The notes: generated by a model not told the origin, from the letters alone. A stretch of DNA of 41,575 bases from Prevotella sp. (GCA_017449495.1 JAFTFO010000041.1:1-41575); one strand, 5' to 3'; counted from the stretch's first letter, positions 23,378-31,983 are shown. Numbers and translations are program-made.

Positions 23378-25161
23378 TACATGCGTTCTGGAACCTCGAT
23401 GCCGAGGAGGCTCATGCCGCTCTTGATGATCTTAGCCACATTGCGAGCGATGACAAGGCGGACAGCCTTCTTCTGCTCATCAGGCTCATTGAGGATCGAG
23501 TAGTCGTGATAGAACTGATTGAAGACCTTGGTCAGTTCGTAGCAGTAGTTGGCGATGCCAGAGGGCGAATAGTCCTTACCGGCCTGTTCAACGGCAGCGC
23601 CAAACTCGTTCATCTTCTGAACCAATTCCACCTCTTTTTCATTCAGGGATACAGACGAGATGGCTGGTTTTAGTCCTTCTGCCTCTGCTTTACGGAGAAT
23701 CGAACGGATACGGGCATAGGTGTATTGGATGAAGGGGCCTGTATTACCGTTGAAATCGATACTTTCCTCTGGGTTGAAGAGCATATTCTTGCGGGCGTCG
23801 ACCTTCAGGATGAAGTACTTCAGGGCACCCATGCCCACGATGCGGGCTATCTCACGGCGCTCCTCCTCAGTCATATCATCGAATTTGCCCAGTTCCATCG
23901 AGGTCTTATAGGCATCTTCGACCATCAGCGCCATCAGGTCGTCGGCATCGACGACGGTGCCCTCGCGGCTCTTCATCTTACCGTTGGGCAGTTCCACCAT
24001 GCCGTAGGAGAAGTGGGTCAGTTCCTTGCCCCACTTGAAGCCGAGGCGGTCGAGCAGGATGGAGAGCACCTGGAAGTGGTAGTTCTGCTCGTTGCCTACG
24101 ACGTAGATCATCTTGTCGATGGGATAGTCCTGGAAGCGCATCTCGGCCGTACCGATGTCCTGAGTCATATAAACGCTGGTTCCATCGGAGCGGAGCAGCA
24201 GTTTCTGGTCGAGTCCCTCGTTGGTGAGGTCGGCCCAGACGGAGCCGTCGTCGTGGCGCTCGAAGAGTCCCTTGGCGAGGCCCTCCTCCACCTTGGCCTT
24301 GCCCTTGAGATAGGTTTGGCTCTCATAGTAGATCTTGTCGAAGGAAACACCCATCTTCTTGTAAGTCTCATCGAAGCCGGCATATACCCACGAGTTCATC
24401 TTCTCCCAAAGGGCACGCACCTCAGGGTCGTTCTGCTCCCACTTCACCAGCATCTCGTGAGCCTCCTTTATCAGCGGTGCCTCCTGCTTGGCCTTTTCCT
24501 CGTCCATGCCCTTAGCCACGAGTTGTTTGATCTCCTCGCGGTAGTGCTTGTCGAAGGCTACATAGTAGTCACCAATCAGGTGGTCGCCCTTCTTGCCGGA
24601 ACTCTCTGGCGTCTCGCCGTTGCCCCATTTCAGCCAGGCCAGCATCGACTTACAGATGTGGATACCACGGTCGTTCACGATGTTGGTCTTCACCACCTTG
24701 TTGCCGTTAGCCTCCATAATCTGTGCCAGCGACCAACCTAACAGGTTGTTGCGCACATGGCCAAGGTGGAGGGGCTTGTTGGTGTTGGGCGATGAATACT
24801 CGATCATCACCAACGGGCTCTCGTCAGTGGCTTGTTTGGTGCCGAAGTGATCGTCGGCGTCGATGGCCTCCAGCAACTGCAACCAGGCACCGTCGCCCAC
24901 ACTCAGGTTCAGGAAGCCCTTCACCACGTTGAACTTCTCCACGGCGGCGCAGTTCGCCTGCAGGTATTCGCCAATCTCCTGGGCAGTCTGCTCAGGACTC
25001 TTCTTAGCGGCTCGTACAAAAGGAAAAACCACGAGTGTCAGGTTTCCCTCAAACTCACTTCTCGTCTTCTGCAACTGCAACATCTTTTCCGTGGCGTCCA
25101 TGCCATAAAGGGCCTTGACGGCCTCGCCTGCTGCCTTGCTGATCAATGCTTCAATATTCAT
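23377..25161 (-). CDS. argS: Arginyl-tRNA synthetase
   Basis: A 594-residue class I enzyme. The HIGH region is SPNTNKPLHLGHVRNN and the KMSKS equivalent is KMKSREGTVV; the DALR anticodon-binding domain lies at the C terminus (QYTYARIRSILRKAEAEG and YCYELTKVFNQFYHDYSI). I chose ATG 25161, downstream of the promoter box at 25180-25188; the ten extra upstream residues would be encoded by the promoter itself. Confidence 0.97.
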   Translation of the reverse strand: MNIEALISKAAGEAVKALYGMDATEKMLQLQKTRSEFEGNLTLVVFPFVRAAKKSPEQTAQEIGEYLQANCAAVEKFNVVKGFLNLSVGDGAWLQLLEAIDADDHFGTKQATDESPLVMIEYSSPNTNKPLHLGHVRNNLLGWSLAQIMEANGNKVVKTNIVNDRGIHICKSMLAWLKWGNGETPESSGKKGDHLIGDYYVAFDKHYREEIKQLVAKGMDEEKAKQEAPLIKEAHEMLVKWEQNDPEVRALWEKMNSWVYAGFDETYKKMGVSFDKIYYESQTYLKGKAKVEEGLAKGLFERHDDGSVWADLTNEGLDQKLLLRSDGTSVYMTQDIGTAEMRFQDYPIDKMIYVVGNEQNYHFQVLSILLDRLGFKWGKELTHFSYGMVELPNGKMKSREGTVVDADDLMALMVEDAYKTSMELGKFDDMTEEERREIARIVGMGALKYFILKVDARKNMLFNPEESIDFNGNTGPFIQYTYARIRSILRKAEAEGLKPAISSVSLNEKEVELVQKMNEFGAAVEQAGKDYSPSGIANYCYELTKVFNQFYHDYSILNEPDEQKKAVRLVIARNVAKIIKSGMSLLGIEVPERM

Positions 25162-25179
25162 ATCCTTGCAATTTTGGCT

Positions 25180-25188
25180 GCAAAGGTA
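25180..25188 (-). promoter_or_regulatory. Promoter box (TACCTTTGC) of argS
   Basis: It matches TAnnTTTG on the minus strand, 18 bases upstream of ATG 25161. It overlaps the edge of a GTGAAAA repeat. Confidence 0.7.
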
Positions 25189-25193
25189 CAAAA

Positions 25194-25228
25194 AAGAAGT
25201 GAAAAGTGAAAAGTGAAAAGTGAAAAAT
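25194..25228. repeat. 7-bp tandem repeat (GTGAAAA) upstream of argS
   Basis: Four perfect units lie between the symporter gene and argS, where the argS -33 region would be. Confidence 0.9.
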
Positions 25229-25248
25229 ATAGGTAAAGCCTATCCTTT

Positions 25249-26646
25249 TTATCTTTTTTGACTCATTATCAGGCCAAAGAAGGTAAGCAGACCGTTGAGC
25301 ATCAGGAGTTCATAGCCGAAACGATAATTTAAAAAGTGCTGGCATGCGATGTCAAGGGTATAGCAGAGTACGGGCGAGGCGATGCAGATATATGGAACAA
25401 GGCGATCGTTAGGCTGACGACGGGTGAAGAGTCCGAACGCAAACAAGCCGAGCAACGGACCATAGGTGTAACTGGCCAGCGTATAGATGGCGTCGATGAG
25501 GGAGGTGGAATTGATCTGGCGGAACAGCAGGATGAAGAGCACGAAGAACAGACACATGGCGATGTGCGTCTTCTTTCTGAGCGGTTCATTGTCTGGCTGT
25601 CGGCGGATATCCACACAGAAGCAGGTGGTCAGTGAGGTCAGGGCGGAGTCGGCACTGGAGAAAGAGGCAGCTACGATGCCGATAATAAACAAGTGAAGCG
25701 TGACGAGTGAAGTCGAGTTCTGGATAAAACAGGGAAGCAACGCGTCGCCCTTCATCTCTGTGCCAAGTGCCATCGTTAGCAGCACACCCAAAGCGAGAAA
25801 CAACAGGTTGGCGGGAACGAAGGCGACGCCGTAGGAGCACATGTCCTTTTGGGCATCCTTGAGCGTCTTGCAGGTCAGGTTCTTCTGCATCATGTCCTGA
25901 TCCAGGCCCGTCATCACGATAGCAATGAAGGCTCCGCTCAGGAATTGTTTCCAGAAGTGATGAGGCGACAGCCAGTCGTCGAACACGAAGATACGACTCA
26001 AAGGACTATCAGCAACCGCACTAATGGCTTGGCCGACAGACAAATGCAGATGGCCGATGACTGAAAAGATAATCAGGATCAGGGCCGTGAAAAGGCAGAG
26101 TGTCTGGAAAGAGTCGGTGAAGACGAGTGTGCCGATGCCGCCACGACGGGTATAAAGCCAGATGAGCAGCACCATCAGCACCACATTCACGGTGAACGGG
26201 ATGCTGGCAGCATCGAAGACGAACTGTTGCAGGATGATGCAGACGACATAGAACCTCACTGCTGCTCCCGTCATCTTCGAAAGCAAGAAGAAACTGGCGC
26301 CCGTCATATAGGAACGCTCCCCCAGTCGCTGTCCCAGATAGGTGTAGATGCTCGTAAGGTTCTGCCGATAGTAAAGAGGCAGCAGCACGAAGGCAATCAC
26401 CAGATAACCGACGATGAAGCCGAGGCACATCTGCAGATAGGTCATCTGTGACGAGAGCACCATGCCCGGCACCGAGACGAAGGTGACGCCCGAGATGGAG
26501 GCACCCACCATGCCGAAGGCCACCATATACCACGGTGCCCGGCGGTTGGCGCGGTAGAAGGTGTCGTTGTTGGCCCGGCGGCTGGTCACTCGGCTGATGA
26601 GGAACAACACGGCGAAATAGGCGATGACAGTCAGGAGTATCAGCAT
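25249..26646 (-). CDS. Sodium/solute symporter (SSS family)
   Basis: A 465-residue integral membrane protein with about 13 hydrophobic segments. SSS-family landmarks are APWYMVAFGMVGASISGVTFVSVPG near the N terminus and ASFSSADSALTSLTTCFCVD in the second half (sodium-site serines). The substrate is not predictable; sialic acid, sugar or proline relatives exist. I chose ATG 26646, because the longer frame begins at a TTG inside the promoter box. Residues around NSTSLVTLHLF are encoded by a degenerate GTGAAGC repeat at 25690-25716. Confidence 0.9.
   Translation of the reverse strand: MLILLTVIAYFAVLFLISRVTSRRANNDTFYRANRRAPWYMVAFGMVGASISGVTFVSVPGMVLSSQMTYLQMCLGFIVGYLVIAFVLLPLYYRQNLTSIYTYLGQRLGERSYMTGASFFLLSKMTGAAVRFYVVCIILQQFVFDAASIPFTVNVVLMVLLIWLYTRRGGIGTLVFTDSFQTLCLFTALILIIFSVIGHLHLSVGQAISAVADSPLSRIFVFDDWLSPHHFWKQFLSGAFIAIVMTGLDQDMMQKNLTCKTLKDAQKDMCSYGVAFVPANLLFLALGVLLTMALGTEMKGDALLPCFIQNSTSLVTLHLFIIGIVAASFSSADSALTSLTTCFCVDIRRQPDNEPLRKKTHIAMCLFFVLFILLFRQINSTSLIDAIYTLASYTYGPLLGLFAFGLFTRRQPNDRLVPYICIASPVLCYTLDIACQHFLNYRFGYELLMLNGLLTFFGLIMSQKR
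25690..25716. repeat. Degenerate GTGAAG-type repeat inside the symporter gene
   Basis: Units AGTGAAG, CGTGACG, AGTGAAG and TCGAG are read in frame on the minus strand, in a loop before a transmembrane segment. Confidence 0.6.
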
Positions 26647-26654
26647 ATCAGCCT

Positions 26655-26663
26655 GCAAAGGTA
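26655..26663 (-). promoter_or_regulatory. Promoter box (TACCTTTGC) of the symporter gene
   Basis: It matches TAnnTTTG, and only nine bases separate the TTTG from the ATG. Confidence 0.7.
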
Positions 26664-26705
26664 CAAATTTTCCGACGAATAGCGTGCGATATCAGAAAAA
26701 AGATG

Positions 26706-26714
26706 TAACTTTGT
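26706..26714 (+). promoter_or_regulatory. Promoter box (TAACTTTGT) of the MATE gene
   Basis: It matches TAnnTTTG, 36 bases upstream of ATG 26750. It may also serve the rSAM/lipoprotein genes further down. Confidence 0.65.
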
Positions 26715-26749
26715 CGCCTAAATTCATAACGACCATCAACAACAAGCAG

Positions 26750-28054
26750 ATGAATCAGTACGATCGCCAGATACTACAGATAGCCCTGCCTTCGATTGTT
26801 TCGAATATCACCGTGCCGTTGCTCGGGATGATCGATGTGGCTATCGTGGGTCACATGGGCAGTCCTGTCTATATCGGGGCGGTGGCCGTGGGCTCGATGA
26901 TCTTCAACCTGGTCTACTGGCTCTTTGGCTTCCTCAGGATGGGGACGAGCGGCATGACATCGCAGGCTTTAGGGCGCAGAGACCTGACGGAAGTCACAAG
27001 ACTATTGGTACGATCGACGGCGATGGCTTTGGGCATCGCTTTGCTGCTCGTTGTGCTCCAGATACCGATGAAATGGGCTTCTTTTGCGCTGATAGGCCCT
27101 ACGGCAGACGTGGCACCCTTTGCGGAGACCTATTTCTATATCGTCATCTGGGGCGCTCCGGCTGTCTTGGGTCTCTACGGTCTCACGGGATGGTTCATCG
27201 GCATGCAGAACACTCGTATCCCGATGGTCATCTCCATCGGCCAGAACATCGTGAACATCCTCGCCAGCCTCACACTCGTCTATGGCTTCGGCCTGAAGAT
27301 CGAAGGGGTAGCATTAGGGACGGTCATTGCACAGTATGCCGGTTTCATCATGGCTGTGGTGTTACTATACCGTTATTATAGTCGGTTGCGCAGTCATTTT
27401 GTGATGAAGGGAACATTTGTGCGTGAGGCGATGGGGCGTTTCTTTCATGTCAATCGCGACATCTTCCTCCGTACGCTCTGTCTGGTGGCCGTTAACCTCT
27501 ATTTCACTTCAGCAGGTGCCCGGCATGGAGCCGTCATTCTCTCGGTGAACACGGTGATGATGCAACTCTACCTGTTTTTTTCTTATTTCATGGATGGCTT
27601 TGCCTACGCTGGGGAGGCTTTGGGCGGCAGGACCTACGGGGCCAAGAATGCGACAGCCTTCCATGAGACACTTCGGAGACTGTGGCTCTGGACGCTAATG
27701 GTCACAACTGCCTTCACCTTATTATATATAGGTGGTGGTGAGCGGATTGTCGGCCTCTTGACAGACGAGCCGCTGGTGATAGAAACCTCCCGAGCCTATC
27801 TTTGGTGGGTATGGCTCATTCCTGCCGCTGGATGTGTGGCTTTCATCTGGGACGGCATCTTTATCGGCATCACTGCTACAAGGGGCATGCTCGTCTCGTC
27901 GTTTATCTCCGCCTTGTTGTTCTTCGGTGTCTACGAGGCCACAAGAACCGCCATAGGCAATCACGGTCTATGGTTGGCAATGGTCACCTATCTGGCCATG
28001 AGGGGCGTATTGCAAACTATTTGGTACCGATTAAGAATATTTAACGGAATTTGA
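26750..28054 (+). CDS. MATE-family efflux transporter (DinF-like)
   Basis: A 434-residue multidrug and toxin extrusion transporter with 12 hydrophobic segments. The N-terminal LPSIVSNITVPLLGMIDVAIVGHMG is typical of DinF-type MATE proteins, which export cationic compounds by sodium or proton exchange. I chose ATG 26750, after the promoter box; the frame extends to 26624 but that part overlaps the divergent symporter gene. The rSAM/lipoprotein operon starts 55 bases downstream with no terminator between, so co-transcription is possible. Confidence 0.93.
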   Translation: MNQYDRQILQIALPSIVSNITVPLLGMIDVAIVGHMGSPVYIGAVAVGSMIFNLVYWLFGFLRMGTSGMTSQALGRRDLTEVTRLLVRSTAMALGIALLLVVLQIPMKWASFALIGPTADVAPFAETYFYIVIWGAPAVLGLYGLTGWFIGMQNTRIPMVISIGQNIVNILASLTLVYGFGLKIEGVALGTVIAQYAGFIMAVVLLYRYYSRLRSHFVMKGTFVREAMGRFFHVNRDIFLRTLCLVAVNLYFTSAGARHGAVILSVNTVMMQLYLFFSYFMDGFAYAGEALGGRTYGAKNATAFHETLRRLWLWTLMVTTAFTLLYIGGGERIVGLLTDEPLVIETSRAYLWWVWLIPAAGCVAFIWDGIFIGITATRGMLVSSFISALLFFGVYEATRTAIGNHGLWLAMVTYLAMRGVLQTIWYRLRIFNGI

Positions 28055-28109
28055 TGCAAGGTTTTGGGGGTTTCGCAGTTATATAAGAAAGAACAAACAA
28101 AAAAGAATT

Positions 28110-28583
28110 ATGAAAGTAAGGTTTTATCGTTGGTACAATGCATTGCTCTCCTCGCTGCTCGCCATGTTGGGCTTTGCATCTTGTAGTAGTGATGAGGAAG
28201 AGGGTGGTTTTCTTGAGATGTATGGTGTGGTGATTCCGAATTTCGAGTGGCGTGGCACAGTAACGAATGAAGCAGAGGCTCCCATTCTGGGTATTTCGAC
28301 ACAGGTGAAATTTGCGATACAGGATTATGATGATCCTTCGAAAGTGAATTATTATAACGTCGATTCAGTGACGACAGATGCTAACGGGCGCTTTGCTGTT
28401 CGTGTTCCTGACGATAAGGTTTCTAATTTTAAGCTTATCCTTCAAGATATTGATGGAGATGCTAACGGTGGTACATTCCAGTCCGACACGCTGACTTTGA
28501 CAGATCTGGTTGTAGAGGAAATTTCGGACAAAAACACACCCAAAAGGTATGAGATTAAGAACAAAATAAGACTTAAAAAGTAG
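28110..28583 (+). CDS. Putative lipoprotein of the rSAM/lipoprotein system, copy 1
   Basis: A 157-residue lipoprotein; lipobox LGFASC with Cys25. The leader begins MKVRFYRWYNALL and shares 18 of 25 residues with the next gene's leader. The mature part has MYGVVIPNFEWRGTVTNE, VDSVTTDANGRFAV, LILQDIDGDANGGTFQSDT and ends IRLKK. The GxVT...PI...G.FAV layout suggests a carboxypeptidase-regulatory-like beta-sandwich. It matches what I recall of the lipo_with_rSAM family (TIGR04134), always found near its radical SAM enzyme. Unlike copy 2 it has no cysteine beyond the lipidated one. Base composition is more AT-rich than its neighbours. Confidence 0.82.
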   Translation: MKVRFYRWYNALLSSLLAMLGFASCSSDEEEGGFLEMYGVVIPNFEWRGTVTNEAEAPILGISTQVKFAIQDYDDPSKVNYYNVDSVTTDANGRFAVRVPDDKVSNFKLILQDIDGDANGGTFQSDTLTLTDLVVEEISDKNTPKRYEIKNKIRLKK

Positions 28584-28589
28584 AAGAGC

Positions 28590-29078
28590 ATGAAAGTAAG
28601 ATTTAATCGTTGGTACAATGCTGTTTTGACAGCCCTGCTGGGGTTGCTGGGCTTTGAGTCGTGTGATTCGCCTGATGAGTATGGTCCAATTCCATGTGAG
28701 TATGGTACACCATGCGCAGATTATCAGATCTCAGGTATAGTAACAGATGAGAGTAATTCGCCAATAAAAGACATCAAGGTCTCTGCCAAGTTTGTATATC
28801 AGGCGATTGATGGGAGAGTAGAGACTTATGGTGTTGACTCCACTCAGACGGATGGATTGGGCAAGTATGCCTTCGAAAGTCGTAGATTCTATGGTGATCC
28901 TGACCTGAAATTGATTGTCGAAGATATAGATGGTGAGGGCAATGGTGGTGATTTCAAGAGCGACACCATCGACATTGACTACGACAACGCCAAGAAGGTG
29001 AAAGAACCTGCTAAGGGTGATTCCTGGAGCACAGGCACTTATGCCATTAATCAAGATATAAGACTGAAGAAGAAATGA
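28590..29078 (+). CDS. Putative lipoprotein of the rSAM/lipoprotein system, copy 2
   Basis: A 162-residue paralog of the preceding gene, which it follows after six bases. Lipobox LGFESC, Cys25. The mature part contains CEYGTPCADYQISGIVTDE, with two extra cysteines around YGTP, then DSTQTDGLGKYAF, LIVEDIDGEGNGGDFKSDT and the C-terminal IRLKKK. The shared DIDGxxNGGxFxSDT block is the longest conserved stretch between the copies. It is the presumed substrate of the radical SAM enzyme, whose ATG overlaps this stop codon (ATGA). Which residue is modified, if any, is unknown. Confidence 0.83.
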   Translation: MKVRFNRWYNAVLTALLGLLGFESCDSPDEYGPIPCEYGTPCADYQISGIVTDESNSPIKDIKVSAKFVYQAIDGRVETYGVDSTQTDGLGKYAFESRRFYGDPDLKLIVEDIDGEGNGGDFKSDTIDIDYDNAKKVKEPAKGDSWSTGTYAINQDIRLKKK

Positions 29079-30169
29079 AAGCGACCCCACTGACCCTCAA
29101 GAAGAAGATTGCCCTCGAACTGTGGCGGGAGCAGAACAAGTTGGCGGCAAAGGAGCACCCTCTGCGCCAACTCTTCTGGGAGTGTACCCTGCGCTGTGAC
29201 CTCAAGTGCCGCCACTGTGGCAGCGACTGCAAGATGCAGGATGCCTCGAAGGACATGCCAAAGGAAGATTTCTTCCGAGTGCTCGATGGAATCGCGAAAA
29301 AGACCGATCCCCACAAGGTGTTCGTGATCATCTCCGGCGGTGAGCCGCTGATGCGTAAGGATATCGTGGCGTGCGGAGCCGAGATTTATCGGAAGGGGTT
29401 CCCGTGGGGCATGGTGACCAATGCCCTCCATCTCACCCCACAGCGCTTTCAGGGATTACTGAGGGCAGGTATGGGGTCGATGACCATCAGCCTCGACGGT
29501 CTGGAGGAAGACCATAACTGGATGCGGGGCAACGAACGGAGTTTCCAGATGGTGAGTCAGGCCATCGATATGCTCGTGGCTACCGAGGGCTTCACCTTCG
29601 ACATCGTCACCTGTGTCACCCGCCGTAATTATCAAAAACTCGATGAAATCAAGGAATTTCTGATATCGAAAGGCGTGAAGCGCTGGCGACTCTTTACAGT
29701 CTTCCCTGTGGGTCGCGCTGCCCTCGATCCGATGATGCGACTCTCGAACGAGGAGTTCCGTGGGGTCTTTGACTATATTAAAAAGGTACGCGAAGAGGGA
29801 CGCATCCGTGCCGACTACGGTTGTGAGGGCTTCCTCGGCAACTACGAAGGTGAAGTGCGCAACCGTCTCTTCTCCTGTCAGGCTGGGGTCTCGGTAGGCT
29901 CCGTAATGGCCGACGGATCCATCGCCGCCTGTGCCAGCATCCGTGCCGACTATAATCAGGGCAACATCTATGAAGATGACTTCATGGATGTGTGGGAGAA
30001 CCGTTACATGCTGTATCGTGACCGCAGTTGGATGAAGAAGGGCGAGTGTGCCGACTGCAAGTACTTCCGCTACTGTCAAGGTAACGGTATGCATCTCCGC
30101 GACAGAGAAGGAAAGCTATTGCTTTGCCATCTGAAACGACTCAATACCAGTTCTAACAATCCGCTTTAA
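29075..30169 (+). CDS. Radical SAM/SPASM enzyme of the rSAM/lipoprotein system
   Basis: A 364-residue radical SAM enzyme. The SAM-binding cluster motif is CDLKCRHC (Cys41, Cys45, Cys48), followed by ISGGEPLMR and SLDG. The C-terminal SPASM region carries auxiliary Fe-S ligands at about Cys268, Cys286, Cys325, Cys328, Cys334 and Cys351 (CADCKYFRYCQGNG). SPASM enzymes usually modify peptides or proteins. It overlaps the second lipoprotein gene by four bases and corresponds to what I recall as TIGR04133. The lipoproteins are its likely targets (inference). The hairpin terminator at 30219 follows. Confidence 0.9.
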   Translation: MKATPLTLKKKIALELWREQNKLAAKEHPLRQLFWECTLRCDLKCRHCGSDCKMQDASKDMPKEDFFRVLDGIAKKTDPHKVFVIISGGEPLMRKDIVACGAEIYRKGFPWGMVTNALHLTPQRFQGLLRAGMGSMTISLDGLEEDHNWMRGNERSFQMVSQAIDMLVATEGFTFDIVTCVTRRNYQKLDEIKEFLISKGVKRWRLFTVFPVGRAALDPMMRLSNEEFRGVFDYIKKVREEGRIRADYGCEGFLGNYEGEVRNRLFSCQAGVSVGSVMADGSIAACASIRADYNQGNIYEDDFMDVWENRYMLYRDRSWMKKGECADCKYFRYCQGNGMHLRDREGKLLLCHLKRLNTSSNNPL

Positions 30170-30218
30170 TAGACCACAAATAATGTGCATCTTTAATAAC
30201 GCTCAAAAATCCTCTACA

Positions 30219-30256
30219 TGCATCCGTGCTTAGGCACGGATGCAATCGTTTTATTT
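30219..30256 (+). terminator. Terminator after the rSAM gene
   Basis: A perfect 11-bp stem TGCATCCGTGC/GCACGGATGCA with loop TTAG is followed by a T-rich run. It lies between convergent genes, and the minus side also has a run of T, so it may work both ways. Confidence 0.85.
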
Positions 30257-31516
30257 TAGCTGTTTGCCATCAGAAAACGCCTTCCCGACAGTCTTGCCGA
30301 GCTGGATGTAAGTGTGATGTATCGGGTCATAGGTGATAATTCCCATCTTCTCTACGTCAGGGTTGCCGTCTTCTGCCAGATACTTTTCATCGCAGAGGAT
30401 ATTCACGATCTCTGCCACCAGATAATAGCCTGTCTCTGACTCGTCCATCTTCTCTTTCACACGGCACTCCAGAGTAAGAGGCAGATTGGTGAATACAGGT
30501 GCATTCACGTTGGGGGCCTTCTCAATGGTCCAACCTGTGCGAGCCATCTTGTCGGGTGTGTTACGACCACTGACGATACCCACATAGTCGGCAGCCACCA
30601 TTGTCTCTGCCGTAGCGAAGCTGACAGTCAGAGCATCGTTCTCCTTGAGGTTGTCGGTCGTAGCATGTGAGCTCAACGAGATGATGATCTCATGCATGTC
30701 CCACTGACCACCCCAGGCTGCGTTCATAGCATTGGGCTTACCCTCTTTGTTGTAGGTGCCGATAATCAGCACAGGCTGTGGAAGCATCCACGGATTTGAT
30801 TTAAAACTTTTCATAGATTCTACTGTATTAATGTTAGACTTGTTGTTTAATGCTGATTGTATGTCGGCCTCGATACTGGCCATCTTGTCTGTCGGCTCAT
30901 AGCGCTTCATGACTCGACCGTCACGAGAGACAAGGAACTTGGTGAAGTTCCACTTGATATCGGGATTTTTGTCGTAGTTGGCATCCCTCTTGCGCAACAT
31001 CTGGTCCATCATCTTGCCCGTCTGGTCGTTCAGGTCGAAGCCACCAAAGCCCTTCAGCGCCTTCAGATAGGTGAAGAGTGGCGACTCATTCTCCCCGTTT
31101 ACGTCAATCTTATCGAACTGCGGGAACTCGATGTCAAAGTTGGCCGTACAGAACTGGTGAATCTCCTGAATGGTGCCAGGAGCCTGTTCCCCAAACTGGT
31201 TGCAAGGGAAGTCGAGTATCTCCAGCCCTTCAGAATGATACTTCTCATAGAGCGCCTCCAGTTCCTTGTACTGAGGCGTGAATCCGCAACGGGTAGCGGT
31301 GTTTACTATCAGCAGCACCTTACCTTTGTAGTCGGCCAGCGACACGTCCTTGCCTGCATCGTCCTTCACCTTGATGTCGTAAATGCTCTTTTCCTTGCAG
31401 CAGTCGCCGCCGCTTTGTTCCTTGCAGCAGTCGTTGCCGCACGATTTCTTCTCTTGTGCCGAGATTCCCAGCACACACATTGTTGCCATCAGGCAGATAG
31501 TCATTAATTCTTTCAT
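30251..31516 (-). CDS. Secreted fusion: glutathione peroxidase plus flavin-reductase-like domain
   Basis: A 421-residue fusion. Residues 1-20 are a signal peptide; 26-40 are cysteine-rich (CGNDCCKEQSGGDCC). Residues about 45-224 are a glutathione-peroxidase fold: peroxidatic Cys77 (NTATRCGFTPQY), FPCNQFGEQ and KWNFTKFLV. Residues 235-421 are an FMN-binding split barrel of the flavin reductase/flavoredoxin family (MKSFKSNPWMLPQPVLIIGT, NAAWGGQWDM). The linker NNKSNINTVES reads like a former intergenic leader, so the fusion may result from loss of a stop codon; Met235 at 30814 could still start a separate product. It is the third gene of the peroxide operon. Confidence 0.85.
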   Translation of the reverse strand: MKELMTICLMATMCVLGISAQEKKSCGNDCCKEQSGGDCCKEKSIYDIKVKDDAGKDVSLADYKGKVLLIVNTATRCGFTPQYKELEALYEKYHSEGLEILDFPCNQFGEQAPGTIQEIHQFCTANFDIEFPQFDKIDVNGENESPLFTYLKALKGFGGFDLNDQTGKMMDQMLRKRDANYDKNPDIKWNFTKFLVSRDGRVMKRYEPTDKMASIEADIQSALNNKSNINTVESMKSFKSNPWMLPQPVLIIGTYNKEGKPNAMNAAWGGQWDMHEIIISLSSHATTDNLKENDALTVSFATAETMVAADYVGIVSGRNTPDKMARTGWTIEKAPNVNAPVFTNLPLTLECRVKEKMDESETGYYLVAEIVNILCDEKYLAEDGNPDVEKMGIITYDPIHHTYIQLGKTVGKAFSDGKQLK

Positions 31517-31520
31517 AAGT

Positions 31521-31964
31521 CTATTTGTTTTTAAGTGTTTCTATTAACGCATCTAATTCTTGAGCCAGCCGCTGGTAGTCCTCCAGTTTTAGCGGACAGA
31601 CAGCGAGTTGCTCCCCCATGCCTTTGGGTATCATCTGAAAGGCCTGTTCCTCCATTTCACGGCCTTTCTCCGTCAGGCTGACGATCTGCTGGCGCTTGTC
31701 CTGTTCACCCTTTTTGCGAGTGACGAGTCCCAACTTCTCCATGCGTTGGAGTAGGGGTGTGACAGTATTCGTTTCGAGCAGTAGCCTATGGGCGATGTCA
31801 TTCACGGGCTGGACATCTTTCTCCCACAGCACCATCAGCACAAGGTACTGGGGATAAGTGATGCCCAACTCTGAGAACATCGGCGTATAGGCCTGCGTGA
31901 TCAGCCGTGCTGCCGTATAGAGCCGGAAGCAAATCTGATTGTCGAGTTGTAATTCTGCGTGCAT
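31521..31964 (-). CDS. OhrR-type MarR-family peroxide-sensing repressor
   Basis: A 147-residue MarR winged-helix regulator. CFRLYTAARLITQAY carries the N-terminal reactive cysteine that OhrR uses to sense organic peroxides, and YPQYLVLMVLWEKD is also OhrR-like. It lies between two glutathione peroxidase genes. I chose ATG 31964; the upstream TTG is inside the AATTGAY repeat. The likely operator lies at 32589-32650, overlapping the operon promoter. Confidence 0.9.
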   Translation of the reverse strand: MHAELQLDNQICFRLYTAARLITQAYTPMFSELGITYPQYLVLMVLWEKDVQPVNDIAHRLLLETNTVTPLLQRMEKLGLVTRKKGEQDKRQQIVSLTEKGREMEEQAFQMIPKGMGEQLAVCPLKLEDYQRLAQELDALIETLKNK

Positions 31965-31983
31965 AATTGTCAATTGTCAATTA
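31965..31983. repeat. 7-bp tandem repeat (AATTGAC) between gpx and the OhrR-like gene
   Basis: About two and a half units on the minus strand end directly at the ATG. The arrangement is the same as at 5359-5391. Confidence 0.8.

Noticed and set aside
26624-26749. Longer start for the MATE protein
   Set aside because: It would overlap the divergent symporter start and include the promoter box; the transporter begins at MNQYDRQ.
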